A stretch of DNA of 64,000 nt from Simmondsia chinensis. Lineage: Eukaryota; Streptophyta; Magnoliopsida; Caryophyllales; Simmondsiaceae. Shown one piece after another: positions 56,050 to 64,000 of this stretch. Positions within the stretch are counted from its first letter, which is position 1. Every line of letters begins with the position of its first letter. Below the pieces are notes generated by a model. It searched no databases, was not told where the DNA came from, and saw nothing but the letters and a program-made list of their open reading frames with translations. The DNA lies in NCBI GenBank assembly GCA_018398585.1, contig JAGTTD010000016.1, positions 29,063,212-29,127,211 on the forward strand. The letters run 5' to 3'. The position numbers were made by a program, and so were the translations under genes.

Positions 56050-56831
56050 TCAGTTGCTACCTCCCCCAAAAAGATAATCCAGAGAAGATCCTCCACCTGG
56101 GGCCGCGTGAACCTTGGTCGAGGGTCGTTCCTGCACCCACGATACTATCAGTTGATTTTGAGCTTGTTAAGCACTCCACATGTGAGTGTAATATGAATCC
56201 CACATAGAAGTTGTGAGAGTGAAGAGACCAATATATAAGCCTAATGAGTTACTCCACCTAATGTCAATTGGTCTTAAGATGAAACCCCATTTGGGCTTGT
56301 ATGTGGATCTCATGTGTGCCAACTTCGGGGAAAGGCCCAGTGAAATTTAACAGAGTAACCATTATATGTAAAGTAACAAGAATGTAGCAACGCGCCATGG
56401 AATCAAATAAAAGCTATTCCGTAATATAATGACCACTAAGTAATGGATTATGCGTGATTTTCATGTAATTATCTTTCACGCAATCTCCTTCATAATAGAT
56501 GTGCTCTAATCAACTATGAATGTGTTTTTAAGGCATTTGGTTCAAAAAGCAGCTATGGTTTCAGACATACCGTAAGGAAATTCCCAGTGTTCTGACCATC
56601 AGCGCGGACATAATTGTTAGCATGGGTGCTATTGATTCCGGCTGCAGTCAGCTTGCTGGCATCTACTGGCTGTGAATTAGCAGTCAGCTTTGAAGAAGGG
56701 GCGCTTTTTACAGCTTTCCCTTCGTTAGGAGTCGCTTGGACACTGTTAGTGGCTGGTTTTGGAGCCTCTCCGCTCCCAAACAGGTAGCCCAGGGAACTCT
56801 GTCCCCCTCCACTGCTCACGCCTCGCCCCAT
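56050..56831 (-). CDS. SP1L: SPIRAL1-like microtubule protein
   Basis: Coding exons 56,831-56,571 (87 codons) and 56,130-56,050 (27 codons including TGA) are joined across a GT-AG intron: 113 residues, the usual family length. The N-terminus MGRGVSSGGGQSSLGYLFG and the C-terminus GGGSSLDYLFGGGSN are the paired SPIRAL1 repeats; GINSTHANNYVRADGQNTGN is the conserved middle. The family binds cortical microtubules and promotes directional cell expansion. The coding exon opens after an AG acceptor at 56,842-56,843, 10 nt before the ATG, so an upstream untranslated exon is needed; one is proposed near 60.6 kb. No defect seen. Which paralogue it is cannot be decided here. Confidence 0.92.
56160..56345. 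repeat. dispersed repeat just upstream of the last SP1L exon
   Basis: 'acatgtgagtgtaata', 'ctccacctaatgtcaattgg', 'gatgaaaccccat'; related to 51,290-51,500 and 59,930-60,100. It occupies part of the SP1L coding intron (56,131-56,570). Confidence 0.45.
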
Positions 56832-58059
56832 AACTAGCAATCTGCAGGAATGAACAACAATTTCGTTTCATAAAAAGATAACGGCTAAAGAAGAGCATAA
56901 CTCAAGAGGTACATATAAACAAGCAAAATCACAGCAAAAAACCTTGCAAAAATTTCTTTTGTAGTGACCATAGGATCAAATTGTGGTTCAAATGGCGTCA
57001 CAAAAGTAGATGTTGCCCACTTTATGTAATGGGTTATGACGATTGCGTTAGATTTTTTAAGGAACTTACGCTGAATCTACCTACGCCTTATGTTTGAAAA
57101 TTTTGAATGGAGAACCATGCAATCATTAATTTTTACACTATTTTTTATTGTTTTTGTCATATAAGTACATTTATAAATATGTTCACATAAATAAAATGCA
57201 TTATGTTCATATTATAGTGGCTGTCATAAGAAGTGTCATTACAACAGCCATCGCACAATGGTAAGCTCGAAATTCGTTACGTAACTTCCTTATGTAACGT
57301 AATGGCCTTTAGTTGATTTTAGTACCAACTAAGTGGCATTAACAGAGGTCAGTGACTTAGGACCTTTAGATCAGTGCAATCCTGAATTATAACAGAGCAG
57401 TCCAGACTTAAACATTCTAATCTGATATCAATGGTTGATGTCCCTCTACCTTGGTTCATTCCTTAGATTGACACAAAAGAAATTGAATCGATGTACAATA
57501 AAGTATGAGATTGTTTAACTTTAGTTCCAACAATTACAAAAGTGTACAGGTTAGGAGTGTGAAATACTGAAGGGAAAGCGATCCACGCAACTTGACACGT
57601 ACAATGCCAAAAGGATTTATTGACCAACTTGGGATGTTAGAATGGTCAGGAACGCTGAAGGACAGATGATCATATAGCCATTATCTTGACTAAAAAAAAA
57701 GAAGGGCAAAGCTGTTTAAACCAAATATATGATCCGAACAATTATCTAAGTCGATTTATTTGGAGCTATCAGCATCAAGACTGATATTTGGAGCAATCAG
57801 CCCCAGAACTAGCTGCAACACTCCATTGCGGTAAACTAGTTGGTTGCACCATTAAGTGGGTTCCTCGGCCTTGGTTCCACTATAGAAATGCTAGGTTTTT
57901 TATGGACATTTTTTAAATAGTTAGGTAGATCATAGGTCAATCTTTCCGCACAGTCAAGAGCTGGCTAACTTCTAACTGTTAACGCCCTCACTGAAATCAT
58001 GGAAACAAATAAAGGATGTTACTTATGACATAATGGTGCTTTTCTCACGGCCTCCATAA

Positions 58060-58215
58060 TGTGTGTGTGTCTGTATATATACCTATGTATGTATATATGT
58101 GTGTGTGGGTGTATATATGTATGTCTGTGCATATGTGTATAGATGTATGTGTATGTGTACACAGACACAGACTTATATGTGTGTGTGAGTGTGTTTGAGA
58201 GAGTGTGTGTGTAAA
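58060..58215. repeat. compound (TG)/(TATG) microsatellite in the SP1L 5' intron
   Basis: Interrupted GTGTGT, TATATG and ACAC runs. The open frame across it (58,019-58,348) is an artefact. 56,843-58,059 shows nothing else recognisable. Confidence 0.85.
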
Positions 58216-58329
58216 TATATCCTTTATTTACTAAGAGAGATCTACATAAATATTTATATCTTAAAAACTGCAAAGGGGGGATCAAAATTAATATAGCATC
58301 GCTATTCATTCGAATTTTTACCTTGAAGG

Positions 58330-58398
58330 GTTGGGGGCCTCCGGACACAGCCTCTCTTTAGGGTAGTACCCTGAAGGGTAAAGTTGCGTACATCTCAT
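58330..58398 (+). mobile_element. Angio-type SINE fragment
   Basis: 'gggttgggggcctccgg', 'acagcctctctttaggg' and 'gtaaagttgcgtacatct', truncated at both ends. Confidence 0.65.
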
Positions 58399-58399
58399 C

Positions 58400-58545
58400 T
58401 ACGCAACACTAAGGCGTGCAACAAATGCCTAAAATTTTTCCTTGGTAGGTAACTAGGGAGAAGAGATTCCAACCTATAACCTTTTCTCCTGAGACTTCAA
58501 CACTAAAAGTGTTTTTACCACTAGACCAAGGCCTCATTGGCAGAA
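58400..58545 (-). mobile_element. tRNA-derived SINE head
   Basis: On the minus strand the A box TGGTCTAGTGG (58,528-58,518) and B box GGTTGGAATCTC (58,474-58,463) are well placed for a pol III promoter, preceded by 'gccaatgaggcct'. It adjoins the SINE fragment at 58,330-58,398, which runs the other way. TSD not found. Confidence 0.65.
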
Positions 58546-59357
58546 TACCAATATGCTAGCACTATGCAAAAAATGTGATTTGGCATAAAACATAATTCAT
58601 GTTTGCAACACATATGACACTTAAAAATTGCTATTCAGCCAATGGTTGGATCATTCGGAAAAAATTGAGTACCTTTTGCAGGCTAATTCCTTTTTCTGGC
58701 TTTAACTGATATCCTAGAGGCTAATTGCAATACTTGAAGCAGAGACTTTTGTAGGCAAGACTAATTTTTCCAGGACTTATACTATAACCTTGATACTATC
58801 AACTTTGCTTAAAATGTCAAGCCTCAGTTGTTCAAATGTTTCATTAATGAAATTCAATTATATATAACATATTTGAATATGAACGCTCCTCACCTACAGA
58901 ACATCTATGACAACTCGCACTCTACTCCGCACTCCTACTTCAGCTTCTTGCAACTATATGACATAAGCTAGCTTTTTTGAATTGCATCCACTTACAAAGA
59001 GAAAAATTGAAAACAAAGGGCATTCTGCAAGTTTTGGAACATGCAAACTTCTAGCTACGAGTACTGGACTTCCAAACAAGGTAAATATTTCCCTTCTGTT
59101 AAATTTTACAAGGCTATAAGCCTAACACGGCGAGTTGACATGTATGAGGTCCACATATAAGCCCAAGTGAGATTCTATCCTAAAATCAATTGGCAACAGG
59201 TAAATCACTAGGCTTATTGATCTCTTCTCTCTCACAACTCCTTTGTAGGATTACTAGACTCACATGTGAAATTCTTAACACCTTCCCTGTCTTGTACTAT
59301 GTTCTCCATCTAATACCATCTCAAGTTTGTTTTTCTATGTAATTAACTATAACCTCA

Positions 59358-59669
59358 GTATTCTCCTCGACCAAGATTGTGATTCTATGGTGTACAAGGT
59401 CAGAAAGGAATGTTAGGATTTTTAAATATCAATATACACCAGTTAATTTCTTGTGGGAAAAGATGTCTTTTTGGGAGCTTTGTGGACCAAGAGCTTCAGG
59501 GATTACATTGATATAGCCTTAGCTAATTTGCAGAGGGATTGGAGGGCTTTGTGCTATTAGTTGCATTTTTTATTTTATTCGTTCCTTGGTTTTGTTTTGA
59601 GGACATCTTGTCCTTAACTCTTTATATTTTTTTTTCTTTTAATGATATTTCTTTTTTTGATTAAAAAAA
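59358..59669 (+). mobile_element. 5'-truncated LINE-like retrosequence
   Basis: 312 bp ending in A9, between perfect 13-bp direct repeats (59,345-59,357 and 59,670-59,682, 'aactataacctca'). The 5' part can be read as a degraded LINE C-terminus (DYIDIALANLQRDWRALC). It inserted in the large SP1L intron. Confidence 0.7.
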
Positions 59670-60027
59670 AACTATAACCTCATCAAACAAGTTGCTAGAT
59701 CTAGATGGTTATTATGGAGTTATTTACTCCATTTTTCCCTAATATTTGTAACTTTGTTTACATTAGTCTATCCAAACTAAGGAATGATTTTATACTCCAA
59801 CAAATACAAAAACAATTGGCTCCGATCATCCATTAGAGGAAAACATAGCAGCAAACGGGGAAAGGGTACAAGATCTGACTGCATATATCAAAATCAAAAT
59901 CAAAATCCAAGATCTGTTAAAGACTTCACATGTGAGGCTAGTTGAACCCTACATTAAAGTTGTGAGAGATGAGAGATCAATATATAAACCTAGTGGGATT
60001 ACTCCACCTAATGCCAATTAGTTTTAC

Positions 60028-60586
60028 GATGAAGCCCCACTTAAGTTTATATATCCGTGGATCGGGCCAAAAGCTCCGTGAAATTTAACAAGATCCTCTT
60101 GAATAATCCACGTACGATCACAATCATACCAAAGCAATAACAAACATCAAGTCTCAATCAACTAACAAACCTGAAACAAGATCACAACAAACAAAGGGAA
60201 AACCACGAGAAATTGACAGATTATCCACAGGATTCAACCCTAGATGAAAAATTCGAAGGAAAAAAGCACCAAAAACACAAATTACCACGGAATTTTAGGA
60301 ATGAAACCCACTTAGGTTTATATATGTCCATGGATCGGGCCAAAACCTCGATGAAATTTAACAAGATCCTCTCGAATAATCCACGTACAATCACAATTAC
60401 ACCAAACCAATAACAAACATCAAATCTCAATCAACTAAGAAACATGAAACAACATCACAGAGCAAAAAAAACACACAAAATAACGAAAAACACAAGAGAA
60501 ATTGACAAATTATCCACATGATTAAACCCTAGATGAAAAATTCGAAGGCAAAAGTACAAAAAACACAAAATTACCACGGAATTTAG
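60028..60586. repeat. tandem duplication next to the SP1L first exon, unit ~280 bp
   Basis: Unit A (60,028-60,298) and unit B (60,299-60,586) align throughout ('cacttaagtttatata'/'cacttaggtttatata', 'aatccacgtac', 'gatgaaaaattcgaagg', 'attaccacggaatttt'). Each unit holds a copy of the minus-strand donor context TCCGTG|GTAA. Both sit at the start of the SP1L intron. Confidence 0.85.
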
Positions 60587-60645
60587 GGTTGATCTGGGAT
60601 CGAAGCGAAGAAGGCAAAAGCGAGAGGGAAGAACTTCAGATTGAC
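60575..60645 (-). other. SP1L: proposed untranslated first exon of SP1L
   Basis: From the expected start about 30 nt after the TATA box to the donor TCCGTG|GTAA (GT at 60,574-60,573). It reads 'cttcgcttcgatcccag' and 'tcaaccctaaattccgtg' on the minus strand, a usual plant leader. This gives a 3.7-kb intron to 56,842. Inferred from sequence only. Confidence 0.5.
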
Positions 60646-60670
60646 GCAAAATTATGAAACGAAAATTGGA

Positions 60671-60680
60671 GATTTTATAG
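60671..60680 (-). promoter_or_regulatory. TATA box of SP1L (proposed)
   Basis: CTATAAAATC on the minus strand, about 30 nt before the proposed leader. 'cacgtcacgttg' at about 60,722-60,735 (minus strand) contains ACGT cores. Confidence 0.5.
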
Positions 60681-60923
60681 GAAAAAAAAATTATGAAATT
60701 TAAATTGATTAAGCACCAGCTATTACAACGTGACGTGATGGCATGGCACTCATTGAACCAAGCCAAATTCTATCATTAATATGAAAATAGCAAAAATTGT
60801 TATTGTTATGGGTTTTTTATATTTTATTACCCATATTTTATACTATTTAACTTTTAATTATTATTATTATTATTTGTTTTTGTTTTTAATTATCTAAAAA
60901 AGTTTTTTGGTTGCAAATGACTA

Positions 60924-61162
60924 CAACAACAACATACTCAGTGTTTCAAGGGCTCCTTCATAAGCAGGGCTTGGGACGGGTGGTTATACGCAGCCTTACC
61001 CCATCAGGATATAACCCTGGCGAGAGGTTGTTTTCGAGGACCTCCAACCTGACACGGTTGGCAACACTATGACTTCCCATTAGGTCATCCATACTGATAC
61101 TACTCTCACCCGAGCGCGCTTAACCTCGAAGTTTTAATGGGATTCGATGCCTTAGTGCTTCA
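60924..61162 (-). mobile_element. full-length 5S rRNA-headed Angio-type SINE, diverged copy
   Basis: About 239 bp between perfect 13-bp TSDs TTGCAAATGACTA (60,911-60,923 and 61,163-61,175). Minus strand: a 5S-like head (about 61,150-61,069: 'atcccattaaaacttcg', 'gctcgggtgagagtagtat', 'gatgacctaatgggaagtc'), a linker, 'ggtaaggctgcgtataacc', 'tcccaagccctgctt', 'acactgagtatgttgttg'. More mutated than 55,459-55,692. Confidence 0.9.
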
Positions 61163-61456
61163 TTGCAAATGACTAGTGATGGAATATTCCACTAGAGAAA
61201 ACAAAACATTCCTTCCAATTTTGAAATATTTCATGTTCATTCCAAATTTTAGTATTGTTTACAAATAACTACCTATATTTTATAATATATAGCTTTTAAC
61301 CATCTTAAACTTTTTTTGAACAAAAAAACATATTTTTTTAATCAAGTTTTAATTTTTTTCTAAATAGGTCAAACACATTTGACATTTTTCTGTCACTCCC
61401 TCTCTCATCCCAAACCCCCAAATCTCTTTATATCTGTCTGCAACATGTGTGTCGAC

Positions 61457-61991
61457 TATACCTGAAAAAATTTGACACGACACGATAGTATGATACAAAC
61501 ACGTCATGAAGATAGTGGGTTAGGGCGGGGCTTTTGAAGCCGAGTTGAATTTGGGTTGACCCGTTTAACCTATTTAGATATTTTCATTGAATTTGGGTTT
61601 GATCCATTTAACCTGTTTTCATCATGCTTGACCTGTTTATATAGACATTTTAGATATTTGAGCGGTATATTACTGTCATTATGTATAAATTTTTAATAGT
61701 CTATCCCACATAAGATAATCCAAACTATGTTTATTAATGCTAATTTGATACCTTATTCTAATAATTAAAAATATGTATTATTTATATGTTTATAAGTTGA
61801 CAAACTAGTATTTAATAAAAAAATACTAATATAATTTAAATGGATAACCTGCAAGTTATCCATTTAATAATTGGGTTGGGTTAAGATTGAGAGTTCCTAA
61901 CCTGTATAATAAATGCGTTGACACCATTTTTAGGACCCCTCATATGACACGAACATGAACACACTACAACACATCACATTTGCCAACCCTA
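61457..61991. mobile_element. hAT-type MITE
   Basis: 535 bp with a perfect 8-bp TSD GTGTCGAC (61,449-61,456 and 61,992-61,999). The right end (minus strand) is TAGGGTTGGCAAATGTG; the left end TATACCTGAAAAAATTTG is degraded. It shares 'ttgggttaagattgagagttcctaa'-type text ('gattgagagttcctaa') with 18.4 and 28.6 kb. 61,176-61,448 has no gene. Confidence 0.88.
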
Positions 61992-62546
61992 GTGTCGACA
62001 CACAGATGCAGACTATAGGTTCTGTAAAACTGTGTTTCGACACACATATTCTGTGTGTTGACACACAAATTTCCGAGAATGTTTCCGTAAAATGTGGTTA
62101 AAAGCTTTTAGTTAAATAATAAAAAAATAATCAAGTAGTCAAAAGCCATATATTATAAAATACCAGTGGTTAAAAGGTATATAATAAAAAATATATGTGA
62201 TTATTTGTAAACAATACTTAAATCATAAATGAACACAAAATATTTCAAAACTGGATGGAATATTCTTTTTTTTAACGGAATATTCCATCTGATTGTCATT
62301 TGTAATAAAAAAAAATTTAAGGTGTTTAAAAGCAAAAAAATAAAAAATAAAAATTATGGGTAGTAAAAAACTAGATAGTATAAAATCTATATGGTAAAAT
62401 GCAAAAAAAACCTTATTGTTAAAGTAGTAGTACGATAGAAAATAAAAATGATCAGATGAAGTTATTCTGATATTAATATTATTTTTCTCTGATAATAATA
62501 TTATTTAAAGAGAAATCCTAAAAAATGGGCATTAACATATATAGAA

Positions 62547-62812
62547 TAAATTACATATTAGTATCCTAAGGTTTGATGTATTAATTTTATAGTCCATAAA
62601 TTTTATAAAATAATTTTTTATTTCATATTTAATAAAATAGCCCAAATAGTAGTGTGTAATGATGTAAAATAGGCTCTGCTTTTATTTTTTTACCACATTA
62701 TTTGAATTATTTTATTAAATACTTATAACGTTTTGGACTAAAAATTATTTTACAAAATTTGTGGACTTAAAAATTAATACATCAAACCTTAGGGTACTAA
62801 TATGTAATTTAC
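62547..62812. mobile_element. MITE with ~70-bp inverted repeats
   Basis: The left arm 'taaattacatattagta...ggtttgatgtattaa' (from 62,547) mirrors the right arm ending 'tactaatatgtaatttac' (62,812). 'tatata' flanks suggest a TSD, but this is uncertain. A SINE sits at its right edge. 62,000-62,546 is otherwise empty. Confidence 0.75.
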
Positions 62813-62825
62813 CCTTATATATAAG

Positions 62826-62989
62826 CCCTTACTCTCTGCGGCTGACCATTCTCTCAGGTTGGGGGTCCTCGAAAACAACCTCTCTTCAGGGTAGATTCCT
62901 AAAGGGGGAAGGCTGCGTACATCTGCCCTCCCAGACCCTACTTTTGCGGGAGCCCTTGCAGACACTGGGTTTGTTGTTGTTGTTGTTGT
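62826..62989 (+). mobile_element. Angio-type SINE with (TTG)n tail
   Basis: 164 bp between about 13-15-bp direct repeats (62,811-62,825 and 62,990-63,004, 'acccttatatata'). Body: 'caggttgggggtcctcg', 'gggggaaggctgcgtacatc', 'cctcccagaccctac', 'gacactgggtttgttg'. The head is only about 25 nt ('cccttactctctgcggctg') and is not 5S-like. Confidence 0.88.
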
Positions 62990-63000
62990 ACCCTTATATA

Positions 63001-63555
63001 TAGGCCAATTCTAGTGAGAGGGAGAGACATTGACCGCTCATTGTAATTGATGACTAATATTTGTTGAGTATAAAAGAAAAATATAATTTTTCTTCCATAC
63101 CTCTTCTTTCTCCCTCTCCCCGGTACCCGCCCCACCAAGTTACCGTCGCTCCACCACCCCCTTCTCTCTCTCTCTTAATACCCCATTTTCCATATACACC
63201 TTTCTCTCTTACACACAAAGCCCCTTCCCCTCTGACAGTGGGTGGCTGTCAGTGATGGAGTTTGTCGGAAACGTGGTGAGGAAGGGACTGTGTGTGTGTG
63301 TAAGAGAGAAAAGTGCACATGGAAAGGGGGGGTACTAGGGGCAGAGAGAAGGGGTTGGCATCACAATAGGGCGGCGGCGCCAGCAGCACAATAAGGCGGC
63401 GACGATGGCATCACGTTTAGCGGTGACTTGGTGGGGGAGGAGGTCGGAGGGAGAGAGAGAAAGACGAGGTATTGGAGGAAACTTTTTTTTAATACTTAAC
63501 AAATCTTGATCGTCCATTACAATGGATGACTAAAATCTCTCCATCTGACTAGAAT
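63001..63555. mobile_element. MITE with GC-rich core
   Basis: The ends mirror each other over about 80 bp: left 'ccaattctagtgaga...ttgtaattgatgactaat', right (minus strand) 'gggcaattctagtcaga...gtaatggacgatcaag'. The centre (63,090-63,470) is unusually GC-rich ('ggcggcggcgcc', 'aaggcggcgacgatgg') and may be captured gene sequence. Family members at 29,930-30,130 and 53,100-53,420. Confidence 0.7.
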
Positions 63556-63559
63556 TGCC

Positions 63560-63591
<32 letters not shown>

Positions 63592-64000
63592 ACTGAAAGT
63601 TTAAAAGTTGAAAAATCATTATTGATATATTATTAAGATTTTTTTAATATTAATGTCATTAAGATTTTAGTATTTATCACATAGATTTTTAAACATTTCA
63701 AATATATTCAATGGCATACTTTTATGTTCTAATATTTTATCACTTTATGATAGAATTCAATGAATTTTTCTAAAAAAAATGCCCAACTTCATACCTAAAA
63801 TGTAATTTTTTTTGGAAAATGTTAATGTAGGACATAATTACAATAATATATAAGTCATATTAATAATAGTAAAAATTTAACAAATTACGATAAAAATTTA
63901 TTGAATTTCAATGTAAAATATATATTTATTGCCAAAATTATATGTCATGTCAATATTTTGGCAAAAAATACGTCAAATTCTAACAAAAGATTTATATAAT
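63556..64000. other. AT-rich interval with (AT)n, no gene
   Basis: (AT)n at about 63,561-63,586, then AT-rich unique sequence to the window end. Nothing else supported. Confidence 0.6.

Noticed and set aside
58019..58348. His/Thr/Tyr-rich open frame on the minus strand
   Set aside because: Produced by a compound TG/TATG microsatellite inside the SP1L intron.
61457..61991. tRNA or other small RNA gene within the repeated 'acacgacac' sequence
   Set aside because: No cloverleaf or A/B boxes; the TSD and terminal motif show a hAT MITE.

Overview
The window reads as AT-rich nuclear DNA from a flowering plant, most likely a eudicot with a repeat-rich genome. Evidence: spliced genes for a chloroplast fructokinase-like protein and a SPIRAL1-like microtubule protein, plant-type Copia and Gypsy retrotransposons primed by initiator tRNA-Met, L1-type LINE fragments with a C-terminal RNase H domain, a hAT transposon, and many SINE and MITE copies. 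All coordinates, alignments and identity estimates were made by eye; terminal repeats and target-site duplications (TSDs) were read directly, while intron borders are inferred from GT/AG sites plus reading-frame continuity.

Layout. 1-20,030 is gene-free: MITE-like and TRIM-like repeats, a Copia element (4,127-9,404) nested in a SINE that is nested in one half of a tandem duplication, two LINE remnants (10.7-11.8 kb), a large inverted repeat (14,930-16,312) and the first copy of a long duplicated block (16,291-18,720). 20,039-25,486 is a complete but mutated Gypsy chromovirus on the minus strand. The second copy of the duplicated block is at 26,975-28,912. 30,365-32,671 is a broken RNase H-domain gene with one intron. 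33,642-41,834 is a LINE fragment split by a second Copia element (34,558-40,769), with matching TSDs at both levels. 42,226-45,196 is a hAT transposon with a broken transposase.

The gene-bearing part begins at about 45.4 kb. FLN2 (plus strand, five exons, 45,488-52,039) encodes a plastid pfkB-type protein; its introns hold a hAT MITE, a SINE tail and a 91-bp Stowaway-like element, and its last codons look frameshifted. 54,400-55,715 is an inverted duplication of the first exon of a Tmemb_14/FAX-type gene, with about 480-bp arms and a 100-bp loop. A SPIRAL1-like gene (minus strand, CDS 56,050-56,831, upstream untranslated exon near 60.6 kb) has a large intron full of repeats and a tandem duplication beside its first exon. 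The last 3 kb are MITEs and SINEs.

The most unusual things seen are (1) SINEs whose head is 5S rRNA-derived (4 mismatches over 82 nt against the plant 5S sequence as I recall it) joined to the tail known from plant Angio-SINEs; (2) the FAX inverted duplication, which could be transcribed as a long hairpin; (3) a second inverted repeat that carries 29-nt palindromic modules also found as an array elsewhere in the window. No viral, CRISPR or bacterial system was seen.
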